DNA of 64,000 nt from Micrococcaceae bacterium Sec5.7 (GCA_039636785.1 CP144169.1:992001-1056000); one strand, 5' to 3'; shown: positions 25,442 to 34,731, numbered from the stretch's first letter. The notes: generated by a model from the sequence alone, not told the origin. Numbers and translations: made by a program.

Positions 25442-25988
25442 AGAACTTGACGACCGCAATTCTCCGGTTTGCCCTGGTCAGGGCCTGTGCACATGCCCTC
25501 TCAAGAATCCCGACCCCAGGCAAGGCGACTTTCCTTGCCTGCAGGAAGTCTCTCGCGCTTTCGACCAGGACCAGACCTTTGTCTGTTTGTGCGGCCACCT
25601 CGCCGACATGATCCACGAGTCCGCGGAAGTCCGCGACTCCGAACGCAGACATGCTCAGGTACGAACGGAGCTCCCGCCCATGTTCCTGCCGTGTTTCCTC
25701 GCGGGACCCATATTCTCCCCAGGCCTCCGGCGAAACGGCCAGATGCGATGCCATCCATGAAATGACCTCCGGGGACACCTTGGTATCTTCGGCCATCCCG
25801 ATTCCCGGGTATCGCAGGAGGCACAGTTGGACGGCAAAGCCCAGCCTGTTCGCTTCTCCGCGACGCTGCCGGATCAAGGACATATCAGCATCACTGAGCG
25901 TGTAGCGGGCTGCCAGGTCCTCGTCTCCGGTGGGTGTTGCCAGGATCTGGCCACGCTCGGCAGCCGTGAGCAAGGAACGTAGAGCCAC
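25442..25988 (-). pseudogene. Tn3-family transposase TnpA, N-terminal fragment
   Basis: Starts at GTG 25988 with the DUF4158-type opening LTAAERGQI, YTLSDADMSLI and RRGEANRLGFAVQLCLLRYPG typical of Tn3-family TnpA. About 180 of some 1,000 residues remain; the frame runs into the right end of the IS3 element at 25441. It follows the resolvase gene on the same strand by 78 bp, the usual tnpR-tnpA order. Confidence 0.82.
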
Positions 25989-26066
25989 CTCAGAAGTCCT
26001 TATCTGCTAAATGGTCTTGCCCCACGGACCTGCCGTCGTCGTGCTCTGGCGTCGAAGAACCGCCGA

Positions 26067-26645
26067 TCATGGTTTCGCGAGGTGCCGGTAGATGGTGGGC
26101 CGGGTGACGCCGAATTCCTGGGCGATGTGCTCGACGGTATGGGCACGTTTCCCGTCGGGGCCTTTTTCTTCATACATTTCGCGGGCAAGCTTGACCTGCC
26201 GGGGACCGAGTTTTGGTTTCTGGCCGCCGGTCCGGCCCCGTGCACGGGCCGCGGCCAGCCCGTCCCGGGTTCGTTCGGACATCAGGGAGTGCTCGAATTC
26301 AGCGATCGAGCCGAGGATCTGGAAGAACATCCGCCCAATGGAGGTGGAAGTATCGATGCCCTGGTCAAGAACCACCAAATCCACACCGCGCCCCTGCAGG
26401 GTGTTGGAGAGTTCGATGAGGTTTTCCAACGACCGGCCGAGCCGGTCGAGTTTGGTGACGACGAGCTGGTCGCCGGCCCGGTTGACGGAGAGCAGGGCTT
26501 TGTCGAGCTCCGGTCTGCGGGCCAGTTTTCCTGAGGCTGTGTCGATGAATATCTGCTCACAGCCAACAGCGAGCAGCGCATCATGTTGGGCCTCAGGATG
26601 CTGTTCATGGGTGGAGACCCGACCGTATCCGATTCGCATCACCAA
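26067..26645 (-). CDS. tnpR: Tn3-type resolvase (serine recombinase)
   Basis: A 192-aa small serine recombinase. Catalytic Ser in GYGRVSTHEQ, then VVTKLDRLGRSLENLIEL with the active-site arginines, FQILGSIAEFEHSLMSERTRDGL long helix, and a C-terminal helix-turn-helix (TVEHIAQEFGVTRPTIYRHL). Full-length; it would resolve cointegrates of the Tn3-family element whose transposase fragment lies immediately downstream. Confidence 0.9.
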   Translation of the reverse strand: MVMRIGYGRVSTHEQHPEAQHDALLAVGCEQIFIDTASGKLARRPELDKALLSVNRAGDQLVVTKLDRLGRSLENLIELSNTLQGRGVDLVVLDQGIDTSTSIGRMFFQILGSIAEFEHSLMSERTRDGLAAARARGRTGGQKPKLGPRQVKLAREMYEEKGPDGKRAHTVEHIAQEFGVTRPTIYRHLAKP

Positions 26646-26959
26646 AACGTATCACTAACCTTGGTGGACGTTACATAGGCGAGTACACGGGAAGCATTAC
26701 AAAATGGGCCCCGCGTTTCCGCGACTTGCTGAACATGCTCCGGAGTGTCTCGCGAACGATCGTTACCGAACACGCCCACCAGCCTTAGCGCCAGTTTCCG
26801 CGCATTGGTCCCGGCCTCGTCTTCGCACAGGTGCAGCAACCGGTAATGGATCGATCCGGAATTCATCTTGCCTCCGCCTTCATCACAGAAGAGGACCGGG
26901 CCGGCGACTTTGAACCGAGGACGGACTTCGGCCAAATACCAGTGGAGAATCAGACTGGA
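26646..26959. other. Upstream region of tnpR, no gene recognised
   Basis: Expected place for the transposon res site and a terminal repeat, but I cannot define subsites by eye. A minus-strand frame of 98 residues (26639-26935) shows no known motif and probably belongs to whatever the IS at 26960 interrupted. Confidence 0.35.
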
Positions 26960-27027
26960 CTGCTATGGGGATTTCGGACAGTGGGCCCTCCTAAAATGGG
27001 GGTTCCATTGAAAGTGAGAACAGCAGC

Positions 27028-27318
27028 ATGTCTGCGTCACGTCGTACATTTACCCAGGACTTCAAGGACGATTTGTGCCGTGAGGTCATCAGCACTTCCA
27101 AGCCTGTCGTAGAGGTCGCCAAGGCCTATGGCGTCGGGGCCGAGACCCTGCGTCGCTGGTTGATCAAATACCGTGAAAGCAATGGCGGTACCGAGACCCC
27201 GGCGACCGTTGCCGATGTGGCCAGGTTGAAGGAACTGGAGAAGGAAATCCAGGACTTGCGGGCTGAGAATCTATTCTTGAAAAAAGCCAGCGCTTACTTC
27301 GCGAGGGAGCAGCGGTAG
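27028..27318 (+). CDS. IS3 transposase OrfA (IS 2)
   Basis: A 96-aa protein: RTFTQDFKDDLCREVI and AKAYGVGAETLRRWLIKY helix-turn-helix, then the LKELEKEIQDLRAENLFLKK zipper. Ends in TAG sharing its last base with the GTG start of orfB. Confidence 0.88.
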   Translation: MSASRRTFTQDFKDDLCREVISTSKPVVEVAKAYGVGAETLRRWLIKYRESNGGTETPATVADVARLKELEKEIQDLRAENLFLKKASAYFAREQR

Positions 27319-28601
27319 TGAGCAAGTATGAATACATTGATTCCCAGAAGAATGACCCGTCCGAGACGAATCCGGTGACGAAGATGTGCCTCTGGCTGGC
27401 CGTCTCGACCTCGGGGTTCTACCACTGGCTCAAGCGCCCGCAATCGGCCACCGCGGCCCGCAGGGACGCCCTGGCAGCCCGTATCCACCGCTTCTTTGAC
27501 GATTCCGACGGCACCTACGGGTACCGGCGGATCCACGCGGACCTGGCCGCCGCCGGGACCGAGTGTTCAGCTGAACTGGTGCGCCGGATCATGCGTGATG
27601 AAAATCTCATTGCCTGCCAGCCGCGGCCCTTCCGCAAGACCACCGAAGCCGATGCCAAGGCCGGCGCGTTGATCCCGGATCTGGTCAAGCGCGACTTCAC
27701 CTCCGAGGCGCCCGGGGTCAAGTTCGTCGGGGACATCACCTACATCCACACCTGGCAGGGATTCATTTATCTGGCCACTGTCATTGACTGCTATTCCAAG
27801 CGCGTCGTGGGTTGGGCGGTCGCCGACCACATGCGCGCCGAACTCGTCGAGACCGCGCTGCGCAACGCCGCGGCAACGACCCTGATAGCCCCTGAGGCGA
27901 TCTGGCACTCGGATTAAGCCGAGGAAATCGTTAAGCCGAATGTCGGGCTTGTTGCGACGTCGTTTCGGGACTCCGGGGTAGTTTTCTCGGCTTAACGATT
28001 AGGCGCTCTTTGGCCCCTCTCCATCGCGAAGGTATCCCCACCGTTTACGCCTTCATACATTCGTCACGCTGGGCATGGCGAAATATGGCTGGATACCGCC
28101 GATTCCTCCATCAGCCAGTCTCACTGACGAGAATTGGTCTGGCGACAACAACCTACAAAAGTTCGACACTCCAGATGACCCACGAAACATTAAGCCGAGG
28201 AACAAGGCACAAACCCCCGGAAATACGGGCCCACAGAGCCAGTCCTCGGCTTAACGACTTCCTCGGCATAATCAGAGTTAAGCCGAATTCGGCTTAATTC
28301 AGACCGTGGCAGCCAATACACCTCCGCCTCCTTCCGGGCCCTCGTGGAGGACCTGGGCATGCGTTCCTCGATGGGGCGCACCGGCGTGTGCTGGGACAAT
28401 GCCGCGGCAGAATCGTTCTTTTCCGCCCTGAAAAACGAGCGTGTCTACCGCACCGTCTACGCCACGAAGGAGCAGGCCCGCAAGGACGTCATCCGCTACA
28501 TTGAGGGCTTTTACAACAGCCGGCGCAGGCACTCAGCACTCGATTACCGATACCCCAACGACGTCCACTACAGTTACCAACAGCCGGCACTGGCAGCGTA
28601 A
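27318..28601 (+). pseudogene. IS3 transposase OrfB (IS 2), split at HSD|RGSQY
   Basis: GTG start at 27318. First catalytic Asp in VGDITYIHTWQG, second in AIWHSD at 27912-27914, where the inserted element creates an immediate TAA. Sequence resumes as DRGSQYTSASFRALVEDLG, catalytic Glu in WDNAAAESFFSALKNE, and ends PALAA at 28601. The two halves are clearly one transposase. Inactive as found. Confidence 0.9.
27914..28297 (-). mobile_element. 384-bp site-specific element, copy 2 (inverted core)
   Basis: Here the 358-bp core M is inverted relative to the transposase gene: it starts TTAAGCCGAGGAAATCG and ends CGACTTCCTCGGCATAA. The spacer before the 20-bp palindrome is TCAGAG instead of TCCGAG. 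The palindrome is nevertheless on the downstream side, as in the other copies. Outer flanks are CTCGGA (left) and TTCAGA (right), both coding His-Ser-Asp but with different third bases. The core sequence itself appears identical to copies 1 and 3. Confidence 0.93.
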
Positions 28602-28641
28602 GAGAAAACACCAACTCCGCTGTCCGAAATCCCCGCAGCAG

Positions 28642-28804
28642 CCCACACCTCACGGTGGAGGAAGTGCCCTGTGTCGTGCGTGAAGCCGTAGAAAGTTTCC
28701 CGCCAGAAATCTGTGTCGTGATCAGAGACCACGGTGAGTTCGTTCGGGTTGTTCTCCCATTGGGCTGGTTCATTCAGCCAGATCATGTTCTCGAGCATCA
28801 TCAT
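28642..28804 (-). pseudogene. DUF1349 protein, N-terminal fragment
   Basis: Three tandem ATGs at 28804-28796 open a frame reading MIWLNEPAQWENNPNELTVV, then DTDFWRETFYGFTHDTGHFL, the typical start of DUF1349 proteins (jelly-roll, about 190 aa). After HREV it runs into the end of IS 2. The start lies inside the 3' end of the upstream MFS gene, so the two were probably an operon. The missing part is not found beyond the IS. Confidence 0.75.
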
Positions 28805-30068
28805 CCTGTTTCGGGTGGTGGGCGGTATTCGCGGTATTCGCAATGTGCGGTGGCGAGGAGGGATCGGTGAGCTTCCGCCGGATCCGCAGGAGGACCGGCG
28901 TGAGGGCAAGTAGGACCGCACACAGGGCCGCTATGGCGGCCATCGCTGCGCGCAGTCCGGCGGCTTCGGACCACAGTCCTACATAGACGGGGCCCAAGAG
29001 GAATCCAAGATAGGAAATCGTAGTGAGTAGGGAAGTTGTCCGCCCGCGGGTGGCCTCTTCGGTGGAGCGCGAGACGATACCCAGCAACGTTGGGTACAGC
29101 ACTGCTGTGCCGGCGGCGGCTACTGCCAGTCCGATCAAGGCCACGATAACGTTCGGCGCGGCGGAGAGCATTGCTGCACCGACACTGGCCGCGGCGGCAC
29201 CGAGGACCAGTGTTCTTGTTGCGTAGGCCGGTTGTAGTCCTCCGGTGCTGAAGCGTGTGATGGCGACGACGGCAGCGAACACCGCAGGAGCGGTAGAACC
29301 CAGGGCCGCCCCGGTGCCGAGTTCGTCTTCGAAGAACACGGCCGCCCAACTCTGATGGGCATTCTCACTAGCAAAGGCCATCGCCCCAAGAATTCCCACC
29401 AGCAAGATCGCCAGAACAGGGACACCTGAAGCGGGGTCGGCGCGGCGATGACGCAGGTCGCCCGTTTCCGCCCTAATGCGTTGTCGATCGCTGGGCACTT
29501 CAGCAGAAGAAGCATGGAGCAGATACCCGCTGACGATCATTGACGCGGCAACGACCAGGACGAAGGAGAAGGTGGTGCCGGTGCCCAGCGCAGTCAACAG
29601 TCCAACAACAAGGCTGGAGACCACCACGAATGCGGAGAACATGCCATGGGAGCGGGTGATCACTGGTGTGGAAGCAAGCTTTTCCGCGGACCCTGCCGCC
29701 GAATTGATCGCCACGTCGGCTGCCCCACTGGCCGCACCAACCAGGAGCAACCCGAAGCACAGGCTGGCGAATCCCGTTGCGGCAAGGGCCACGATCAGTC
29801 CGGAGGCCCCCAGCAGAATGAGTGTGACGGCCGCGGTGATCCGCACTCCGAAGCGGTCAATGATCCTGCCGGTCAGAAGCATCGCCGGCAGCGCCCCGGC
29901 TCCGATGAACAACAGTGCCGCGCCGAGCTGCCCGTCCGAGATGCCGGCTTGGGACCTGATTCTTGGAATACTCGCACCCCAGGTGCCCCAGAAAACACCG
30001 AACGCTGCAAAGGACGCATAGGACGCCCACGCCAACCTATGAGCGGACTGCGATGAGGAACGAATCAT
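28770..30068 (-). CDS. MFS transporter
   Basis: A 432-aa twelve-helix permease from ATG 30068. Opening LAWASYASFAAFGVFWGTWG, MFS loop GRIIDRFGVRITAAV between helices 2 and 3, and regular hydrophobic segments to a charged tail. Similar to ProP/YbjJ-like permeases of unknown substrate. Divergent from a LacI-type regulator gene only 31 bp away with an operator between, so expression is almost surely controlled by that regulator. Confidence 0.85.
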   Translation of the reverse strand: MIRSSSQSAHRLAWASYASFAAFGVFWGTWGASIPRIRSQAGISDGQLGAALLFIGAGALPAMLLTGRIIDRFGVRITAAVTLILLGASGLIVALAATGFASLCFGLLLVGAASGAADVAINSAAGSAEKLASTPVITRSHGMFSAFVVVSSLVVGLLTALGTGTTFSFVLVVAASMIVSGYLLHASSAEVPSDRQRIRAETGDLRHRRADPASGVPVLAILLVGILGAMAFASENAHQSWAAVFFEDELGTGAALGSTAPAVFAAVVAITRFSTGGLQPAYATRTLVLGAAAASVGAAMLSAAPNVIVALIGLAVAAAGTAVLYPTLLGIVSRSTEEATRGRTTSLLTTISYLGFLLGPVYVGLWSEAAGLRAAMAAIAALCAVLLALTPVLLRIRRKLTDPSSPPHIANTANTAHHPKQDDDAREHDLAE

Positions 30069-30069
30069 A

Positions 30070-30085
30070 TGTGTAACGATACACA
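30070..30085. promoter_or_regulatory. Operator between divergent MFS and LacI genes
   Basis: TGTGTA and TACACA inverted arms around ACGA, filling most of the 31-bp gap between the two start codons. Position suggests that the LacI-type protein represses both directions. Both transcripts would then be nearly leaderless or start inside each other's gene. Confidence 0.6.
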
Positions 30086-30099
30086 AGTAGGCTGGTCCT

Positions 30100-31146
30100 A
30101 TGTCACCTGCAGCACCGGAATCCAAAATCACCCTCAGTGAGGTAGCCCGCGAGGCTGGAGTCTCGGTGATGACCGCTTCCTACACCTACAGCACGCCCTC
30201 CCGCGTCTCGGCAGCGTCCCGGGAGAAAGTCCTTACCGCCGCCGAGGTGCTCGGATATCCAGGGCCCGACCCCAGCGCCCGGTCGCTGCGCACGGGAACC
30301 AGCGGCGCTCTCGGGGTCGTTCTGGGAGAGACCCTGTCTTACGCCTTCGATGACCCCCAGGCGACACGCTTTCTTGCCGGGATCGCAGATGTCTGTGCGG
30401 AACATGGTTTGGCCATGACCATTCTCCCGACCAACGGATCTGCTGACGATGATCAGCGCATCCGCGCAGCAGCGGTAGATGCCTTCGTTGTGTGGACCAC
30501 GACGGACGATGACCCGGTACTTGAGGCCCTTGCCCTGACTGGGAGGCCAACCATCATCCATGCCGGACCAAAGAAAAAGGCATTCGGTCTGGTGGGCATC
30601 GACGATCGCGCCGCTGCACAAGCGGTCGCAGCATTAGGCCTACAACAGAGCCAACGCCCTGCCATCATCACCTTTCCCTTCACCAAGGAAAGAGTCGAGA
30701 TGATCAGCATGGGTCCTGACCCGGCGACAGCGACGTTCCCCGTCACGCGTAACCGGCTCCTGGGATACCAGGACGCACTCACCGCGGCAGGGTTCCAATG
30801 GGAGAATGTTGAAGTGGCTTCTTGCTCCATCAACAGTTTTGGTGAAGGAGCACGAGCCGCCGGCCGATTGCTGGCTCGCCCGAATCCTCCAGACACCATT
30901 CTCGCGATGAGTGATGAATTAGCCCTGGGAACTTTAGAGGCCGCATCGAAAGCCGGCATTCACGTTCCAGGGAGCCTTGCCGTGACGGGCTGGGATGCCT
31001 CCGATGCCGCGTCAGTGAAACAGGTGACCACCGTTCAACAGAACCTTCGCCAACAAGGCGCCGCATGCGCCCTAGCCGCCATCACCGGCGCTTCTTCACC
31101 CGCACCACACTCATGGCAACTCATCACCGGAAAAACAACACGATAA
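30100..31146 (+). CDS. LacI family transcriptional regulator
   Basis: A 348-aa repressor. N-terminal helix-turn-helix ITLSEVAREAGVSVMTASYT with hinge SREKVLTAAEVLGYPGPDPSARSL, then a periplasmic-binding-protein-like effector domain (GALGVVLGETLSYAFDDP, ILAMSDELALGTLEAA, GSLAVTGWDASDAAS). Divergent from and probably controlling the MFS gene. Effector unknown. Confidence 0.88.
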   Translation: MSPAAPESKITLSEVAREAGVSVMTASYTYSTPSRVSAASREKVLTAAEVLGYPGPDPSARSLRTGTSGALGVVLGETLSYAFDDPQATRFLAGIADVCAEHGLAMTILPTNGSADDDQRIRAAAVDAFVVWTTTDDDPVLEALALTGRPTIIHAGPKKKAFGLVGIDDRAAAQAVAALGLQQSQRPAIITFPFTKERVEMISMGPDPATATFPVTRNRLLGYQDALTAAGFQWENVEVASCSINSFGEGARAAGRLLARPNPPDTILAMSDELALGTLEAASKAGIHVPGSLAVTGWDASDAASVKQVTTVQQNLRQQGAACALAAITGASSPAPHSWQLITGKTTR

Positions 31147-31207
31147 ACACCGGAGCTTGTCCTGGGGTGACCCGCATCCAACAGTGTCCGGTAGAGGATC
31201 CTTGGGT

Positions 31208-32412
31208 TCTTGCGGTGATTGCAACACTTAGCGGATGGGTGTTGTCATGGCGGGGTATTCAATTTATTTGAGGCCGGATCTTTTGCAGGTTTTTTGGTCC
31301 GGGATGCAGGCGGGTGATTTCATCACCGAAGCCGTGGCTCCGATCAATACGAGCCGGCGGACTGGGCGCCGGGTTCTCGCGGAGGCCGGGGGTGTCAGGC
31401 CCCGGCGGGGCCGGGATCTGAAGGGCCGTTGCCTGACCTTCGCCCAGCGAGAGGAGATCGCGGTGCTGCGCGCCCAGGGACGATCATTGCGGCAGATCGG
31501 GGCCGTGGTCGGCAGAGCGGCGTCGACGGTGTCCAGGGAGCTGCGGCGCAACTCGGTGGCAGGATTGCCCTACCGGGCGACGTCGGCTCACGCGCTGGCG
31601 TATGAGCGGGCTTCGCGGCCGAAACCGGCGAAACTGCACACCAATCCGGTGTTGCGTGCGAAGGTGGAAGGGGACCTGAAAAAGAAGTACTCACCGGAGC
31701 AGATCGCAGGACGCCTGCAGGTTGAGTTTCCCGATGAGCCGGAGATGCGGGTGTCACCTGAGACCATTTACCAGTCCCTCTACGTTCAGTCCCGCGGAGC
31801 ACTCAACCGCGATCTGGCCGCGTGTTTGCGCACCGGGCGGGCTATCAGGCAGCCCTGCAGGAAGGCCGGCCAGCGGAAGAACCGGATCCCGGGGATGATC
31901 AATATCTCCGAACGCCCACCCGAGGTTCAGGACCGGGCCGTGCCAGGGCATTGGGAAGGGGATTTAATCATCGGCAAGGGGAATCAGTCCGCGATCGGGA
32001 CGCTGGTCGAGCGGACCACCAATTACACGATGCTCGTGCACCTGCCGGACGGGTACAAGGCCGAGCAGATGCGTGATGCGCTGACCGCGAAGATCAAGAC
32101 GCTCCCCGAGGCGCTGCGGCATTCCCTGACCTGGGATCAGGGCATCGAGATGCAGGACTGGAAAACCGTGAAGATCGACACCGGCATCGAGATCTACTTC
32201 TGCGACCCGCACTCGCCCTGGCAGCGCGGCCTCAATGAAAACACCAATGGCCTGCTGCGCCAGTATTTCCCCAAGGGCACGGACCTGAGCATCCACAGCG
32301 CCGCAGATCTCGACTGGGTTGCCCAGGAACTCAACGACCGGCCGCGGAAAAGACTAGAGTTCAGGAAACCGATCGAACTGATCGAAAACCTCCTGTTGCA
32401 ATGACCGCCTGA
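31208..32412 (+). mobile_element. IS30-family insertion sequence
   Basis: Terminal repeats around 31208-31227 and 32393-32412 share the inner ATTGCAACA and outer GCGGT in inverted orientation, with three mismatches over 20 bp. It carries one intact transposase. Inserted just after the LacI gene without breaking it. Confidence 0.78.
31235..32404 (+). CDS. IS30 family transposase
   Basis: A 389-aa protein, GTG or ATG start near 31235-31247. Helix-turn-helix LTFAQREEIAVLRAQGRSLRQI with TVSREL, then the DDE core: GHWEGDLIIGK, LTWDQGIEM, and SPWQRGLNENTNGLLRQYFP typical of IS30. All catalytic residues are present, so it may be active. Confidence 0.93.
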   Translation: MGVVMAGYSIYLRPDLLQVFWSGMQAGDFITEAVAPINTSRRTGRRVLAEAGGVRPRRGRDLKGRCLTFAQREEIAVLRAQGRSLRQIGAVVGRAASTVSRELRRNSVAGLPYRATSAHALAYERASRPKPAKLHTNPVLRAKVEGDLKKKYSPEQIAGRLQVEFPDEPEMRVSPETIYQSLYVQSRGALNRDLAACLRTGRAIRQPCRKAGQRKNRIPGMINISERPPEVQDRAVPGHWEGDLIIGKGNQSAIGTLVERTTNYTMLVHLPDGYKAEQMRDALTAKIKTLPEALRHSLTWDQGIEMQDWKTVKIDTGIEIYFCDPHSPWQRGLNENTNGLLRQYFPKGTDLSIHSAADLDWVAQELNDRPRKRLEFRKPIELIENLLLQ

Positions 32413-32445
32413 ATCCGCCGATCCCTCACCGTACTCCGTCGCATC

Positions 32446-32937
32446 TCAGGGACGGACCATCCTGATTTCTGGCAGCTCGCTCCAGTCAGGCGGCAACAGC
32501 TTGCGCGCCCCATCCGGACTGAACCCTGACTTTTGGTAAAAGGCTCTGGCACGCGGATTGTCCTCAAGCACCCAGAGGTAAGCCGGAGTATCGCCGATGG
32601 CGGCTTCCATGAGGTGGGCGCCAAGACCCGAACCGTGGGTCCGGCTCAAGGTATAGATCCTATAAAGCTCCGGGATGCCCGCCATATCAGGGTCTCTTCC
32701 CGGGCCCGCGTCTGCCACTCCCACTACTGTTCCGGCCTCATCATGGGCCACGAGCCGGGGGTCTTTGCTATCCAAGAACGGCCTACGCTGATTCACACGT
32801 TCCGTAATACTGTTTCGGCGGCTGGCAAAGAATTGCGATGGAAGCAAGTGTCCGTAGCATTCCTCGTGGGCAGCCGTGTGCATCCTGACTATGGCTTCGG
32901 CGTCAGCAGGCGCAGCCTGGCGAATCCTGTAGGGCAT
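32446..32937 (-). CDS. GNAT family N-acetyltransferase
   Basis: A 163-aa single-domain acetyltransferase. YRIRQAAPADAEAIVRMH opening, VVGVADAG core strand, acetyl-CoA loop RTHGSGLGAHLMEAA and LWVLEDNPRARAFYQKSGF. Full length. Alone on its strand next to the CPT-like gene. Confidence 0.87.
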   Translation of the reverse strand: MPYRIRQAAPADAEAIVRMHTAAHEECYGHLLPSQFFASRRNSITERVNQRRPFLDSKDPRLVAHDEAGTVVGVADAGPGRDPDMAGIPELYRIYTLSRTHGSGLGAHLMEAAIGDTPAYLWVLEDNPRARAFYQKSGFSPDGARKLLPPDWSELPEIRMVRP

Positions 32938-33019
32938 TCGTTCAGACTAACGAATAGCCGCGGATAACGTCACGTTGCTATGAGGACGCCAAGCGCCCAA
33001 AGCACTCGTAAGCCGATCC

Positions 33020-33583
33020 TCAACGGGGCAGCGCATCGACCGAGAGCTGGCTCGCGAGGTCACGTGCGCAGTCATCGGTTGAGCGATATGTGGTGTCGAC
33101 CTCTAAGTCATAGACAACCCCGGCGTGCACGCTCAGGGCTTGCTGTCGCGCCATACCTTCTACACGGTCGAGGCGTTGTGCCTCGCGGGATGCGGCGACG
33201 TCCGGGTCGCAATGCACTCCCACCCAGATCAGGTCCGCTTCGCCGAATGTTGACCGGATACGCTCCTGGCCGGCATCCCCAGAGAGAAGGACCTCATCGA
33301 GGATCAAGTGGGCCCCTGCCCGGGCCATAGCGCTGAGTCCGGTATACCAACTGCGCTCTAAAGCCCGATGCTCAGTGCTGAAGGCGATCGTGCCGCCCTG
33401 CTCATAGGTAATTCCTGCGCGCGGGCTGTCACCCCCGCCAGGAAGGGCATCGATGAAAGTGTCGACGCCGAACGTCAGCCAGATGCCCGGGAGGATTTCC
33501 TGAAGCGCTCTGGCAATTGAGGACTTGCCGGAGCTCGATCCGCCGTTCAGCACGATCACTTGGGGATTCCAACCGGTAGACAC
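33020..33583 (-). CDS. Chloramphenicol phosphotransferase-like protein
   Basis: A 187-aa P-loop kinase: Walker A GGSSSGKSS after VIVLN, FGVDTFIDALP containing the catalytic-base Asp region of CPT, then HLILDEVLLSG and a C-terminal helical pair. CPT in Streptomyces venezuelae phosphorylates the 3-OH of chloramphenicol; many homologues are of unknown substrate, so resistance is only possible. Confidence 0.75.
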   Translation of the reverse strand: MSTGWNPQVIVLNGGSSSGKSSIARALQEILPGIWLTFGVDTFIDALPGGGDSPRAGITYEQGGTIAFSTEHRALERSWYTGLSAMARAGAHLILDEVLLSGDAGQERIRSTFGEADLIWVGVHCDPDVAASREAQRLDRVEGMARQQALSVHAGVVYDLEVDTTYRSTDDCARDLASQLSVDALPR

Positions 33584-33658
33584 CCCACGAGCCTAGCCAA
33601 GAATCGAGAAGCAAGCACGCCCGTAAGCCGATCCTCTTACGGGCTCCACTGTGCGCCG

Positions 33659-33750
33659 AATAGCGTTGCAAAAAGGCCGCCATTTATCGCTGAAAGTCAC
33701 AGTTAAGTTCGTTTGGCGGTTAAATCGCAGCTTGAAATGGCGGTTTTGCC
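33659..33750. repeat. Dispersed intergenic repeat (copy with both halves)
   Basis: Bases 33659-33702 recur at 52917-52960 with four mismatches over 44 bp. Bases 33701-33750 belong to the second half, which recurs at 34568-34620 and 60857-60909 and is marked by two TGGCGGTTTT-like boxes. The outer segments GCAAAAAGGCCGCCATTT and AAATGGCGGTTTTGCC are themselves imperfect inverted repeats, so this copy may be the complete unit. Confidence 0.6.
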
Positions 33751-33923
33751 GTTCCGTTTGCGGAACCCTGAGCGGGCGCCTTCTCGACTCGTGTCAGCTG
33801 TGCGCGGCTGCTGCTGCAACAGTCAGCGGGTCCACCTCTGGTGACACGTCCTCTGGCCAGCTTCAAGACAAAGCCGCTGCGCTCGGATAGGCTCCCAGCA
33901 GCGTCCACCTTCAAGGGAGCACA

Positions 33924-34490
33924 ATGAAGCGCACTCGGGTCTGGAAATATGGCGTTCCTCTCGTCTTGATCGGCACATTAATGACATCTTGTGGAGCCCA
34001 GACTTCGGACGGACAAGGTTCTGCCGTACCGGCTCCTCCCTCGACCAGCCTCAGTCCCGCTCCGACCATCCCTATGAATTCCGCTACCTCCCCGACTAGC
34101 TCCACCCCGCCCCAGCCCAGCTGCGCGTCGTTCCTGTCATCGGTCCCGTGTGCCATATATGCCAGCACTTCCGGAACAGCGGGTGGCAGGGATCTGCCCT
34201 GGGTGGCATCGGGCAGCCTCAGGGTTGAGCTGAACTCCGTAAACGGGGACCTTTACCTGAGCGTGAGGACCGATTGCGCGCCCATCAGCGGGCCAGTTGA
34301 AATCACCGGGGACACCATGACTGCCGGTGACATTGCAATCGGCGCTATAGGGTGCCCCGAGGAGCTCGGCCGGCGAGACCAGTGGGTCCTGGAGTTCCTG
34401 AAACGTCCAGTCAACATGACATTCGGCCAGGACACCCTTCAGTGGAAGAGCGGAGCAGACACACTCAGCTTCAAAAGCGCCGCTTCCTGA
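33924..34490 (+). CDS. META-domain-like (HslJ-like) lipoprotein
   Basis: A 188-aa lipoprotein: basic start MKRTRVWKYG, hydrophobic segment, lipobox LMTSC, a Pro/Ser/Thr linker and a globular domain with SGSLRVELNSVNGDLYLSV, IGAIGCPEELGRRDQWVLEFL and WKSGADTLSFKS. The order and spacing resemble META/HslJ domains, found on stress-related lipoproteins. Substrate or partner unknown. AGGGAG precedes the ATG. Confidence 0.62.
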   Translation: MKRTRVWKYGVPLVLIGTLMTSCGAQTSDGQGSAVPAPPSTSLSPAPTIPMNSATSPTSSTPPQPSCASFLSSVPCAIYASTSGTAGGRDLPWVASGSLRVELNSVNGDLYLSVRTDCAPISGPVEITGDTMTAGDIAIGAIGCPEELGRRDQWVLEFLKRPVNMTFGQDTLQWKSGADTLSFKSAAS

Positions 34491-34567
34491 ACAGAGGGAG
34501 GTGCCGTTTTGTGTTGCTGCTGTATTCCTGACCGCGGTTCTGAGACGGTCCCGGGCCCAGGAAACGC

Positions 34568-34620
34568 TGTGACTGTTGGTTCGGAATGGCGGTTTTTTCA
34601 CAGCTCGGTTTGGCGGTTTT
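34568..34620. repeat. Dispersed intergenic repeat, TGGCGGTTTT type
   Basis: TGTGACTGTT followed by two TGGCGGTTTT boxes spaced 21 bp apart. The same arrangement occurs at 60857-60909 and, more diverged, at 33701-33750. No coding content. Confidence 0.6.
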
Positions 34621-34648
34621 GCGATCGCGTTAGGGGAGTCCAGAGAAA

Positions 34649-34678
34649 CGGCCGGTAACCCCCAATGGTGACCGGCCG
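34649..34678. terminator. Hairpin downstream of META lipoprotein
   Basis: CGGCCGGT and ACCGGCCG pair across a 14-nt loop, 160 bp past the lipoprotein stop codon. Confidence 0.45.
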
Positions 34679-34731
34679 TCTCGGCATTGTTGTAACTCTG
34701 GTTGAAAGATGACCCTGTGATTGTTGATCGA

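Larger units (their letters stand above)
26960..28641 (+). mobile_element. IS3-family insertion sequence 2 (interrupted)
   Basis: Terminal inverted repeats at 26960-26981 and 28620-28641 share the outer CTGCT and inner GGGGATTTCGGACAG, with two mismatches between them. Different orfA, orfB and ends from the other two IS3 elements here. It interrupts a DUF1349 gene on its right and contains the inverted copy of the 384-bp element. Confidence 0.87.

Noticed and set aside
26646..26959. Remainder of the DUF1349 gene on the far side of IS 2
   Set aside because: Translations of this stretch do not continue the DUF1349 pattern after HREV; the other half is missing rather than displaced.
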